From: an uncultured Lachnospiraceae bacterium
Lineage (GTDB): Bacteria; Bacillota; Clostridia; Lachnospirales; Lachnospiraceae
DNA length: 9,401 nt
NCBI GenBank assembly: GCA_910586955.1
Contig: CAJUMM010000058.1
Coordinates: 1-9,401, forward strand
Reading direction: 5' to 3'
A program made the translations under genes and the position numbers. Each line of letters begins with the position of its first letter. The first letter of the stretch is position 1. This document shows, piece by piece, positions 1-4,349 of the stretch. Below the pieces are notes generated by a model, which worked only from the letters and a program-made list of their open reading frames with translations, was not told where the DNA came from and did no database searches.

Positions 1-47
1 GACCACCGAGATCTACACTCTTTCCCTACACGACGCTCTTCCGATCT
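1..47 (+). other. Illumina P5/TruSeq adapter (artefact)
   Basis: The first 47 bases match the 3' 47 bases of the standard 58-base Illumina P5 plus read-1 adapter and end exactly in CTTCCGATCT. This is library sequence, not genome. It cuts off the gene read on the minus strand at base 48. Confidence 0.98.
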
Positions 48-208
48 CGCTTTTGCTCTTTCAGAGTGCGGTTCCGCTCAGCCAGGACTAGCTGGGCCTC
101 CTCCTGGCTCAGGGTAAGGCCGAAGGGTTCCGTCAGAGTATTAATTTCCAGCAGCTTGGCAAGCTGGGTACGTTGGTTGAATTGTTCCAGCCAGTTGGTT
201 TTTTCCAT
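48..208 (-). CDS. DUF6323-like small protein, 3' end missing
   Basis: A partial gene on the minus strand. The chosen start is the ATG at 208, because AAAGGAG sits six bases upstream of it; the 41 in-frame codons further upstream look like leader. About 53 codons are visible before the adapter replaces the rest, so the true C-terminus is unknown. The visible protein starts MEKTNWLEQFNQ and contains TEPFGLTLSQEEAQ followed by LVLAERNRTLKE. From memory this resembles the N-terminus of the DUF6323 family of clostridia, a family without known function that often sits next to a DUF6179 gene; that match was not searched. No signal peptide or membrane segment is visible. It is transcribed away from padR. 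Confidence 0.7.
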
Positions 209-260
209 AGGCAGCTCCTTTGCATTTAGCTCTGTTGGTTTAAGGGGTGTTGGAATTTTC

Positions 261-288
261 ATTATAGCAGGCGGGGAGAGAAGTACAA
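261..288 (-). promoter_or_regulatory. Putative promoter of the DUF6323-like gene
   Basis: On the minus strand a perfect TATAAT (261-266) lies 16 bases downstream of TTGTAC (283-288). A start near 254 would give a leader of about 45 bases before the ATG at 208. The -10 is strong and the -35 weak. Confidence 0.5.
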
Positions 289-291
289 GAC

Positions 292-320
292 TTGAATTTT
301 TTCGGATTTTGTGGTATAGT
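292..320 (+). promoter_or_regulatory. Putative upstream promoter toward padR
   Basis: TTGAAT (292-297), a 17-base spacer and TATAGT (315-320) form a plausible sigma-A promoter, back to back with the minus-strand promoter at 261-288. It would give a longer padR transcript that passes through the operator. It may be chance in AT-rich DNA. Confidence 0.35.
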
Positions 321-366
321 AAAGACAACAAAGGGACGGAATTGTAAATCCGCCTCTATTTTTTTC

Positions 367-395
367 TTGACATACCTAGATTATAAAGGTATGAT
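367..395 (+). promoter_or_regulatory. Main padR operon promoter
   Basis: A consensus TTGACA (367-372) and TATGAT (390-395) are separated by exactly 17 bases. Transcription would start near 402, about 32 bases before the padR ATG. The whole spacer is occupied by the CATACCT/AGGTATG dyad, so a repressor bound there would block RNA polymerase. Confidence 0.85.
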
Positions 396-419
396 AAATA
401 CATAGAAAATCTAGGTATG
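371..419 (+). promoter_or_regulatory. Putative PadR operator (three half-sites)
   Basis: CATACCT (371-377) and AGGTATG (387-393) form a perfect 7-base dyad with a 9-base gap across the promoter spacer and -10. A second AGGTATG lies at 413-419, and the longer arms CATACCTAGATT (371-382) and AATCTAGGTATG (408-419) are a perfect 12-base inverted repeat. PadR-family repressors commonly bind dyads with ATAC/GTAT-type ends in their own promoters. Autoregulation is inferred from position and symmetry. Confidence 0.7.
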
Positions 420-433
420 AAAGGAAGGGAAGA

Positions 434-778
434 ATGGACAAAAAGATAATGGCTATGAGTACTGCTATGCTGCTTTTGAAGCTTCTGGAGGGAGAGGATT
501 TATACGGCTATCAGATGATCCGCAGACTGGAGGAGAAAAGCAGCCAGGTATTTTCCCTGAAGGAGGGAACCCTGTATCCTATCCTCCATTCCCTGGAGGA
601 GCAGGAGGCAGTGGAGAGCTACGAAAAATGCGCAGACACAGGCCGGATGCGCAAGTATTATCATTTGACGGAAAGGGGAAAGGGCCTTCTTAAGGAGAAG
701 CAGAAAGAGTGGGAAACCTATGAGAAGGCGGTGCGTGACGTGATGAAGGGAGGAATGTCCTTTGCGCTTGGAACATGA
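434..778 (+). CDS. PadR family transcriptional regulator
   Basis: A 114-residue winged-helix repressor of the PadR family, small type (about 110 residues). Residues 10-80 carry the typical pattern: LLEGEDLYGYQMIRRLEE for the first helices, then SLKEGTLYPILHSLEEQEAV, the recognition helix region of the family, and the wing with RKYYHLTERGKGLL. The rest is a C-terminal helix used for dimerisation in the family. The ATG at 434 has AAGGAAGGG just upstream. The gene overlaps the next one by 17 bases, so the two are translationally coupled. A PadR gene overlapping a permease-prefix membrane protein is a common clostridial pairing; the regulator probably controls this operon through the dyads at 371-419. 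The inducer is unknown. Confidence 0.95.
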   Translation: MDKKIMAMSTAMLLLKLLEGEDLYGYQMIRRLEEKSSQVFSLKEGTLYPILHSLEEQEAVESYEKCADTGRMRKYYHLTERGKGLLKEKQKEWETYEKAVRDVMKGGMSFALGT

Positions 779-2234
779 GGTGCTGGACCATTTCCTGGCG
801 GATGTGGATGAGCAGATCCGGTACCGGCCTATGCACGCAGCAGTCAACGAGGAGCTTAGGGCTCATGTGGAGGATAAGGCGGAAACTTATATGGAATACG
901 GCGTGGAGGAAGAGGAAGCCTTTCGGCGGGCAGTGCGGGAGATGGGAGATGCGTCGGCTATCGGCATTCAGATGAATGAGGCCCACCATCTGCGGACGGC
1001 AAAACCTCTTCTGGCGATGCTCCTGGTTTTGATGGGGATTGGAATGCTGGGGAATTTTATAACCTGTGGATTTGACTGGATAACCTGGGAGGAGCAGCTT
1101 TACATTCTTTGGGGAATTTTTGTGCTGGTGCTTGTGACGGGGTACGGATATCCTCTGCTTTTAAAGCATACGGGAAAGGCGCTTGTACTCTTTCTGGTAC
1201 TTGTAGCGGGAAATCTGGGCATTCATCTCACCTGGCGGTGGGATTGGCTGCTTAATTCCGGAGGTTTCCGCTATCTCTTCAGTCCCAGCGTCCAGTTTGG
1301 GATCCTGCAGCTGGCTATTCCGGTGGCAGCCGTCCAGATGTACCGGAGACGCCGTCAAGGCTTAAAAGGTCTCTTAGGGGTTTACGGTTTCCTGGCGGTT
1401 CCGGTGGCAGTGAGCTTCTTCTTTTTTGGAGCAGGCTACACCCATCAGGGGATTCTCGTGCTCCTCCTCTGCTGTCTGGGAGTTTCCTGCTATATGGTAG
1501 GGAAGGGGTACCTGAAGGTGGAAAAGAAGCGGGGATTTGCAGGCGTTTTCTTGGGATTTCTTGCTTTAGCCCTTGTCTGGGCGGTGCCCCAGAGAGAGGA
1601 ACTGGGACGAAGCCTGGAGCTTTGCTTTCATCCGGAGGCACAAGCCGTAAGTGCATGGGAGGATGGGTACAACAATGTGCTGATCCGGGAGCTTCTGGCA
1701 AGATCGGAATGGTTCGATCCGGTTTCCCTGAGTGAAGAGGAAAAACTTCGCTATTATACTTCCCAGTGGTATTTTTCAGAGGGTCTCGGCCAGTGGCAGG
1801 AGGGCGGAATGCGTACCCTGGAAGACCATGTGGCATACCGGTCTCAGTTCCAGGGAGAAGCAAATCTTGGGATTAGGGATCTTCTGCCTGACGGCTATAG
1901 GAGCAATTACCGGATTGCCCGGTGGATTCTGTGTTACGGAAGGATTCCGGCTTTCCTTTTGACGCTTCTTCCCTTTTGGGCCTGCGTCCTTATGTTTACC
2001 ACGACCCTCCGGATACGCAACCGTTTGGGAAGGATCACCGCTTTGTCGGGCAGCTTGGCCCTTTCCCTGCAGTCCCTGTTTTATCTGGCAGGGAATTTCG
2101 GATACCAGTTTGGAAGTTTTGGCAACCTGCCTTTTGTATCGGAGGGATTGGTCAGCATGACCGGAAGCGCCCTTATGGCGGGACTGGTGCTTTCCGCCTA
2201 TCGGTTTGACACGGTGGTGAAAGAGGAGGATTAG
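762..2234 (+). CDS. SEDS-like (FtsW/RodA/SpoVE-type) membrane protein with permease prefix domain
   Basis: A 490-residue membrane protein. The start is a TTG at 762, preceded by GGGAGGA (748-754) inside padR; a later start would delete the first domain. Residues 5-75 form a permease prefix (HAAS-like) domain with VNEELRAHVEDK and EEAFRRAVREMGD. About ten hydrophobic helices follow (near 82-103, 113-127, 138-156, 175-193, 204-222, 227-247, 257-275, 388-413, 425-444, 462-480), with a large loop between helices 7 and 8 as in SEDS glycosyltransferases. C-terminal sequence AGNFGYQ and GNLPFVSEGLVSMTGSAL matches the SEDS NxGLxP and LPFVSYGGSS region. In the loop, LLPDGYRSNYRIARWI lies where SEDS enzymes have LPExHTDFIF, so the catalytic Asp appears replaced by Ser381 or Asn382. 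It may be a non-catalytic relative with a regulatory or scaffolding role in the envelope; that is inference. Confidence 0.82.
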   Translation: MRLEHEVLDHFLADVDEQIRYRPMHAAVNEELRAHVEDKAETYMEYGVEEEEAFRRAVREMGDASAIGIQMNEAHHLRTAKPLLAMLLVLMGIGMLGNFITCGFDWITWEEQLYILWGIFVLVLVTGYGYPLLLKHTGKALVLFLVLVAGNLGIHLTWRWDWLLNSGGFRYLFSPSVQFGILQLAIPVAAVQMYRRRRQGLKGLLGVYGFLAVPVAVSFFFFGAGYTHQGILVLLLCCLGVSCYMVGKGYLKVEKKRGFAGVFLGFLALALVWAVPQREELGRSLELCFHPEAQAVSAWEDGYNNVLIRELLARSEWFDPVSLSEEEKLRYYTSQWYFSEGLGQWQEGGMRTLEDHVAYRSQFQGEANLGIRDLLPDGYRSNYRIARWILCYGRIPAFLLTLLPFWACVLMFTTTLRIRNRLGRITALSGSLALSLQSLFYLAGNFGYQFGSFGNLPFVSEGLVSMTGSALMAGLVLSAYRFDTVVKEED

Positions 2235-2236
2235 CT

Positions 2237-2434
2237 CTATTTCTTCAGATAGCGGTAGATCAGGATGTAGGCATAGAGAAAAATGGGAATCACTACGGTG
2301 CACACGACGGAGGCTTTCAGCCAGTCCTTGGAGGCCGTGGGATCCGCGAAAGCGAGGACCAGGGTAATCAGATAGAGGCAGGCCAGCAGGACGGCCCCTG
2401 CAAGGGCCAGGATTCGTTTCAGTTTGTCAAACAT
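2237..2434 (-). CDS. Small two-helix membrane protein, unknown function
   Basis: A 65-residue protein of no family I recognise. It has a short basic start (MFDKLKR), a first hydrophobic helix near residues 8-30, a polar hairpin (ADPTASKDWLK) and a second helix near 41-61, ending YRYLKK. The positive charges at both ends suggest that both termini face the cytoplasm. The ATG at 2434 has AAAGGA seven bases upstream on its strand. Its stop is two bases from the stop of the SEDS-like gene, so the two genes are fully convergent with no terminator between them, and their transcripts probably overlap. It has an AT-rich upstream region that could hold its own promoter. Confidence 0.8.
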   Translation of the reverse strand: MFDKLKRILALAGAVLLACLYLITLVLAFADPTASKDWLKASVVCTVVIPIFLYAYILIYRYLKK

Positions 2435-2474
2435 GAGAGCGTCCTTTCTTATATAGAAGATGTGCTTTCAAAAT

Positions 2475-2504
2475 AACATATTTTATAAAAAAAGTAAATT
2501 TAAA
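2475..2504 (-). promoter_or_regulatory. Weak candidate promoter for the small membrane protein
   Basis: On the minus strand TTTAAA (2499-2504) and TATGTT (2475-2480) are 18 bases apart, which would start RNA near 2469 and leave a leader of about 35 bases. The region is very AT-rich, so the match has limited weight. Confidence 0.3.
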
Positions 2505-2510
2505 ACCTTT

Positions 2511-2540
2511 TTGTATAAAATCCGGAGGACGGGCTATACT
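2511..2540 (+). promoter_or_regulatory. Candidate promoter of a small RNA
   Basis: TTGTAT (2511-2516), an 18-base spacer and TATACT (2535-2540). A start near 2547 would end at the terminator at 2589-2624. Confidence 0.4.
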
Positions 2541-2546
2541 AGGATT

Positions 2547-2624
2547 AGACAAAAGAGAAACGAATTACTTATATCCTCCCCTTTAGTGAAATCCCCGGCA
2601 CGAAAATGTGGCGGGGATTTTTTT
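2547..2624 (+). ncRNA. Candidate small RNA of about 75-80 nt
   Basis: A promoter-like pair and an intrinsic terminator frame a stretch with no convincing reading frame. Nothing in it matches an RNA family I recognise. It could instead be only the terminator that protects the toxin locus from upstream transcription. A 61-codon frame across it (2460-2645) has no ribosome binding site or family pattern and is ignored. Confidence 0.3.
2589..2624 (+). terminator. Rho-independent terminator
   Basis: The arms AAATCCCCG (2589-2597) and CGGGGATTT (2612-2620) pair perfectly, with an inner CAC/GTG extension, and run into seven T (2618-2624). It works in the plus direction only, since the opposite strand lacks a T tract. 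Confidence 0.8.
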
Positions 2625-2645
2625 GCAGATTTTTACAAAATATAG

Positions 2646-2674
2646 TTGTCATAATACAAAAGTTATGTTAATCT
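2646..2674 (+). promoter_or_regulatory. Promoter of the toxin mRNA
   Basis: TTGTCA (2646-2651), 17 bases, TAATCT (2669-2674). The expected start falls at about 2681, the first base of the GTGGTGC block repeated at the other end of the locus, which supports the assignment. Confidence 0.65.
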
Positions 2675-2680
2675 ATAAAC

Positions 2681-2714
2681 GTGGTGCTACCTAATACCGG
2701 TAGGCGGCTGCCCT
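2681..2714 (+). repeat. Left arm of the inverted repeat framing the toxin locus
   Basis: GTGGTGCTACCT (2681-2692) and CGGCTGCCCT (2705-2714) recur, reverse-complemented with one change each, at 2917-2928 and 2900-2909. The toxin mRNA and the antisense RNA would therefore start with nearly the same sequence. Confidence 0.8.
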
Positions 2715-2758
2715 CGCTTCCTTGGAGGGTTATGCCCTCCAATCGAAAGAAAGGGGGG
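2711..2758 (+). promoter_or_regulatory. Alternating stems that can hide the toxin ribosome binding site
   Basis: Four short segments compete for pairing: CCCTC (2711-2715), GGAGGG (2724-2729), CCCTCC (2735-2740) and the Shine-Dalgarno run GGGGGG (2753-2758). Pairing 2 with 3 frees the ribosome site; pairing 1 with 2 leaves 3 free to cover it. Such control is usual in type I toxin mRNAs. The folding here is read by eye. Confidence 0.55.
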
Positions 2759-2764
2759 ATAGCC

Positions 2765-2833
2765 ATGGTTACATATGATGGGCTGTTTCAGTTCGGACTA
2801 TTAATTATTGCTATTGTAAGTCTGGTTTATTAG
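2765..2833 (+). CDS. Hol-Tox-like type I toxin peptide, possibly truncated
   Basis: A 22-codon frame starting MVTYDGLFQFG, followed by a hydrophobic stretch LLIIAIVSLVY and a TAG stop. The ATG has the strong site AAAGGGGGG (2750-2758) six bases upstream. The MVTY(D/E)xLFQF start plus one short membrane helix is the pattern of the putative holin-like toxin family (Hol_Tox) of Firmicutes; related type I toxins such as TxpA and BsrE share the MxTYExL start. Such peptides insert in the membrane and are held silent by an antisense RNA. Family members normally end in a basic tail. Here the codons after the TAG read ITHKK and then TAA, so a single-base change may have removed the tail. The peptide may be a weak toxin or a dead copy. 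Confidence 0.72.
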   Translation: MVTYDGLFQFGLLIIAIVSLVY

Positions 2834-2842
2834 ATTACGCAT

Positions 2843-2883
2843 AAAAAATAACCGCCTCGTCTGCAAACTTGCGGTTATTTTTT
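2843..2883 (+). terminator. Bidirectional terminator shared by toxin mRNA and antisense RNA
   Basis: AAAAAATAACCGC (2843-2855) and GCGGTTATTTTTT (2871-2883) form a perfect 13-base stem with a 15-base loop. An A run leads it and a T run ends it, so it can stop transcription on both strands. It lies between two convergent promoters, and both RNAs would overlap through it. Confidence 0.9.
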
Positions 2884-2899
2884 AATAACTAACTGTTTA

Positions 2900-2928
2900 A
2901 GGGCAACCGTCTATTGAGGTGGCACCAC
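2900..2928 (-). repeat. Right arm of the inverted repeat framing the toxin locus
   Basis: Read on the minus strand it gives GTGGTGCCACCT, seven bases, then CGGTTGCCCT, matching 2681-2692 and 2705-2714 at 11 of 12 and 9 of 10 bases. The centre spacing differs, so the match is in two blocks. Confidence 0.8.
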
Positions 2929-2938
2929 TTACGTAATT

Positions 2939-2967
2939 ATCATAACATTTACTGTTTTACTCGTCAA
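2939..2967 (-). promoter_or_regulatory. Promoter of the antisense RNA
   Basis: On the minus strand TTGACG (2962-2967), 17 bases, TATGAT (2939-2944). It is closer to consensus than the toxin promoter, as expected for an antitoxin RNA that must be in excess. Confidence 0.75.
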
Positions 2968-2990
2968 GGAAAATGGAATGAAAAGTATAG

Positions 2991-3019
2991 TTGAAATCAT
3001 CCAATAACTGGTATATACT
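2991..3019 (+). promoter_or_regulatory. Promoter of the SEC-C / YdcF / SIR2-TPR operon
   Basis: TTGAAA (2991-2996), exactly 17 bases, TATACT (3014-3019). The expected start near 3026 falls on a perfect hairpin, CACGGA-AAA-TCCGTG (3025-3039), so the mRNA would begin with a stable stem. Such 5' stems often protect transcripts from decay. The leader is about 47 bases. Confidence 0.75.
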
Positions 3020-3072
3020 TAAGGCACGGAAAATCCGTGTAAAAAATCAAAGACAAAGGACGGAGAGATTCT

Positions 3073-3573
3073 ATGGCATTACTGAAACAATGGCGCGATA
3101 TGGCCTATGACCAGGAGGCAAATCAGGGAGATATCCAGAGATTCTGGAGCAAATATTTCGAGATAGAGAAGGGAATCTATGAGCAGCTTCTGGCAGATCC
3201 CGATACGGAGGTAAAGGGAACCGTAAAAGAGCTGGCGGACAAGTACGGCCAGGAGGTTATGACCATGACCGGCTTCCTGGACGGGATCAACGACAGCCTG
3301 GAAACCCCGAATCCCATCGACGAGATGGAGGAAGATACGGTGGTATCCCTGAAATTTAACAAGGAGAAGCTGTACAAGAATATGGTAGCCGCCAAGGCGG
3401 ACTGGCTCTATGAGCTGCCCCAGTGGGAGCCGATTTTTACGGAAGAGAAGCGCAGGGAGCTCTATCTGGAGCAGAAGAAGTCAGGAACGATTGTAAAGGG
3501 ACCGAAGATCGGCAGAAATGATCCCTGTCCCTGCGGCAGCGGCAAGAAGTATAAGAAATGCTGCGGAAGATAG
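3073..3573 (+). CDS. SEC-C metal-binding motif protein
   Basis: A 166-residue soluble protein. Its last 20 residues are a textbook SEC-C motif, starting GRNDPCPCGSGKKYKKCC, with the Cys-x-Cys-x8-Cys-Cys zinc ligands also seen at the end of SecA, where they bind SecB and ribosomes. The first 140 residues are charged and mostly helical; they match no named domain I can identify, though Lachnospiraceae carry many proteins of this form. It is much too short to be SecA and has no ATPase motif. The ATG has GGAG seven bases upstream (3062-3065). It is the first gene of a three-gene operon and its stop overlaps or abuts the start of the next gene. A role in binding ribosomes or protein partners is only a guess. 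Confidence 0.88.
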   Translation: MALLKQWRDMAYDQEANQGDIQRFWSKYFEIEKGIYEQLLADPDTEVKGTVKELADKYGQEVMTMTGFLDGINDSLETPNPIDEMEEDTVVSLKFNKEKLYKNMVAAKADWLYELPQWEPIFTEEKRRELYLEQKKSGTIVKGPKIGRNDPCPCGSGKKYKKCCGR

Positions 3574-4334
3574 GGCGGATGGGAAGTGTGTTCCTGGCTG
3601 CCGGAATCCTCTGCATTCTTTATTATCTGGCAGTGGTGATCTATTCAGGGCTGAATACTTCCTTTGCCTGGTTCTGGCTGGCAGCGGGCTCTGTTTTCTG
3701 TCTGGGAGCGGCTATCTTAAAGGTTCCGGCCCTGCAGAGGGCTTTTTTGGGCATTCCAAGAATCCTTCGCATGGGCGGGGGAGTTTTGATTGCCGCAGGG
3801 CTTTTGGTTTTTATTTTGGCGGAAGCCTGCATTGTCAGCGGTATGAGGGGCGGGACGGAAGAACCCCTGGATTATCTTATTGTGCTGGGGGCCCAGGTAC
3901 GGGGAACCAGAGTGAGCCGTGCCCTGGGGCAGCGCCTGGATCGGGCCGCCGCATATTTAAAAGAGCATGAGGACACCATTGTCATTGTGTCCGGGGGCCA
4001 GGGCCCGGGGGAGGATGTCACAGAGGCACAGGCTATGGCGGAGTATCTGGAGAGAGCCGGGATTGGATCGGAGCGGATCCGGAAAGAGGGACGGTCGGTA
4101 AATACGGCCCAGAATATCCGTTTCAGTATGGAATTGATGGAGAAAGAGGAGCCCAAAGTGGGTATTGTCTCCAATGATTTTCACGTGTTCCGGGCCGTGC
4201 ACATTGCCAAGGCTCAGGGAATGAAGGCGGAAGGGATTCCGGCGCCCTCTACCTTTGGGATGTATCCCCACTATATGACCCGGGAAGCGGTGGCGCTGGT
4301 GAAAGATTTGGTATTTGGAAATCTGGCGTTTTAA
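3558..4334 (+). CDS. YdcF/SanA family (DUF218) membrane protein
   Basis: A 258-residue protein with three N-terminal hydrophobic helices (about 9-30, 36-54, 72-92) and a DUF218 domain at 104-225. Family motifs in order: DYLIVLGAQV (105-114), RLDRAAAYL (126-134), VSGGQGPGEDVTEAQAMAEYL (144-164, acidic pocket), a NT.xN element at 182-186, and VSNDFHVFRA (204-213), whose Asp, His and Arg are the conserved polar set. Relatives such as E. coli SanA and YdcF affect envelope permeability or bind S-adenosylmethionine; the substrate is unknown. The start at 3558 overlaps the SEC-C gene by 16 bases and has no clear ribosome site. The ATG at 3579, with GGAAGA eight bases before it, is a good alternative that removes seven residues. 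It is the middle gene of the operon, 15 bases before the SIR2 gene. Confidence 0.9.
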   Translation: MLRKIGRMGSVFLAAGILCILYYLAVVIYSGLNTSFAWFWLAAGSVFCLGAAILKVPALQRAFLGIPRILRMGGGVLIAAGLLVFILAEACIVSGMRGGTEEPLDYLIVLGAQVRGTRVSRALGQRLDRAAAYLKEHEDTIVIVSGGQGPGEDVTEAQAMAEYLERAGIGSERIRKEGRSVNTAQNIRFSMELMEKEEPKVGIVSNDFHVFRAVHIAKAQGMKAEGIPAPSTFGMYPHYMTREAVALVKDLVFGNLAF

Positions 4335-4349
4335 GGTGGTTTACAAAAG

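Larger units (their letters stand above)
2843..2932 (-). ncRNA. Putative antisense antitoxin RNA (about 90 nt)
   Basis: On the minus strand a strong promoter (2939-2967) would start RNA near 2932. That RNA would begin close to GTGGTGCCACCT and finish at the shared terminator. It would be complementary to the 3' end of the toxin mRNA across the terminator stem and loop, the arrangement known for TxpA/RatA and BsrE/SR5. It holds no reading frame of note. The antitoxin role is inferred from this architecture. Confidence 0.65.

Noticed and set aside
2681..2928. The repeated GTGGTGC blocks as the start of a CRISPR array or mobile-element ends.
   Set aside because: There are only two copies, inverted and each next to its own promoter, and the space between holds the toxin and terminator, so they are RNA 5' modules rather than array repeats or transposon ends.
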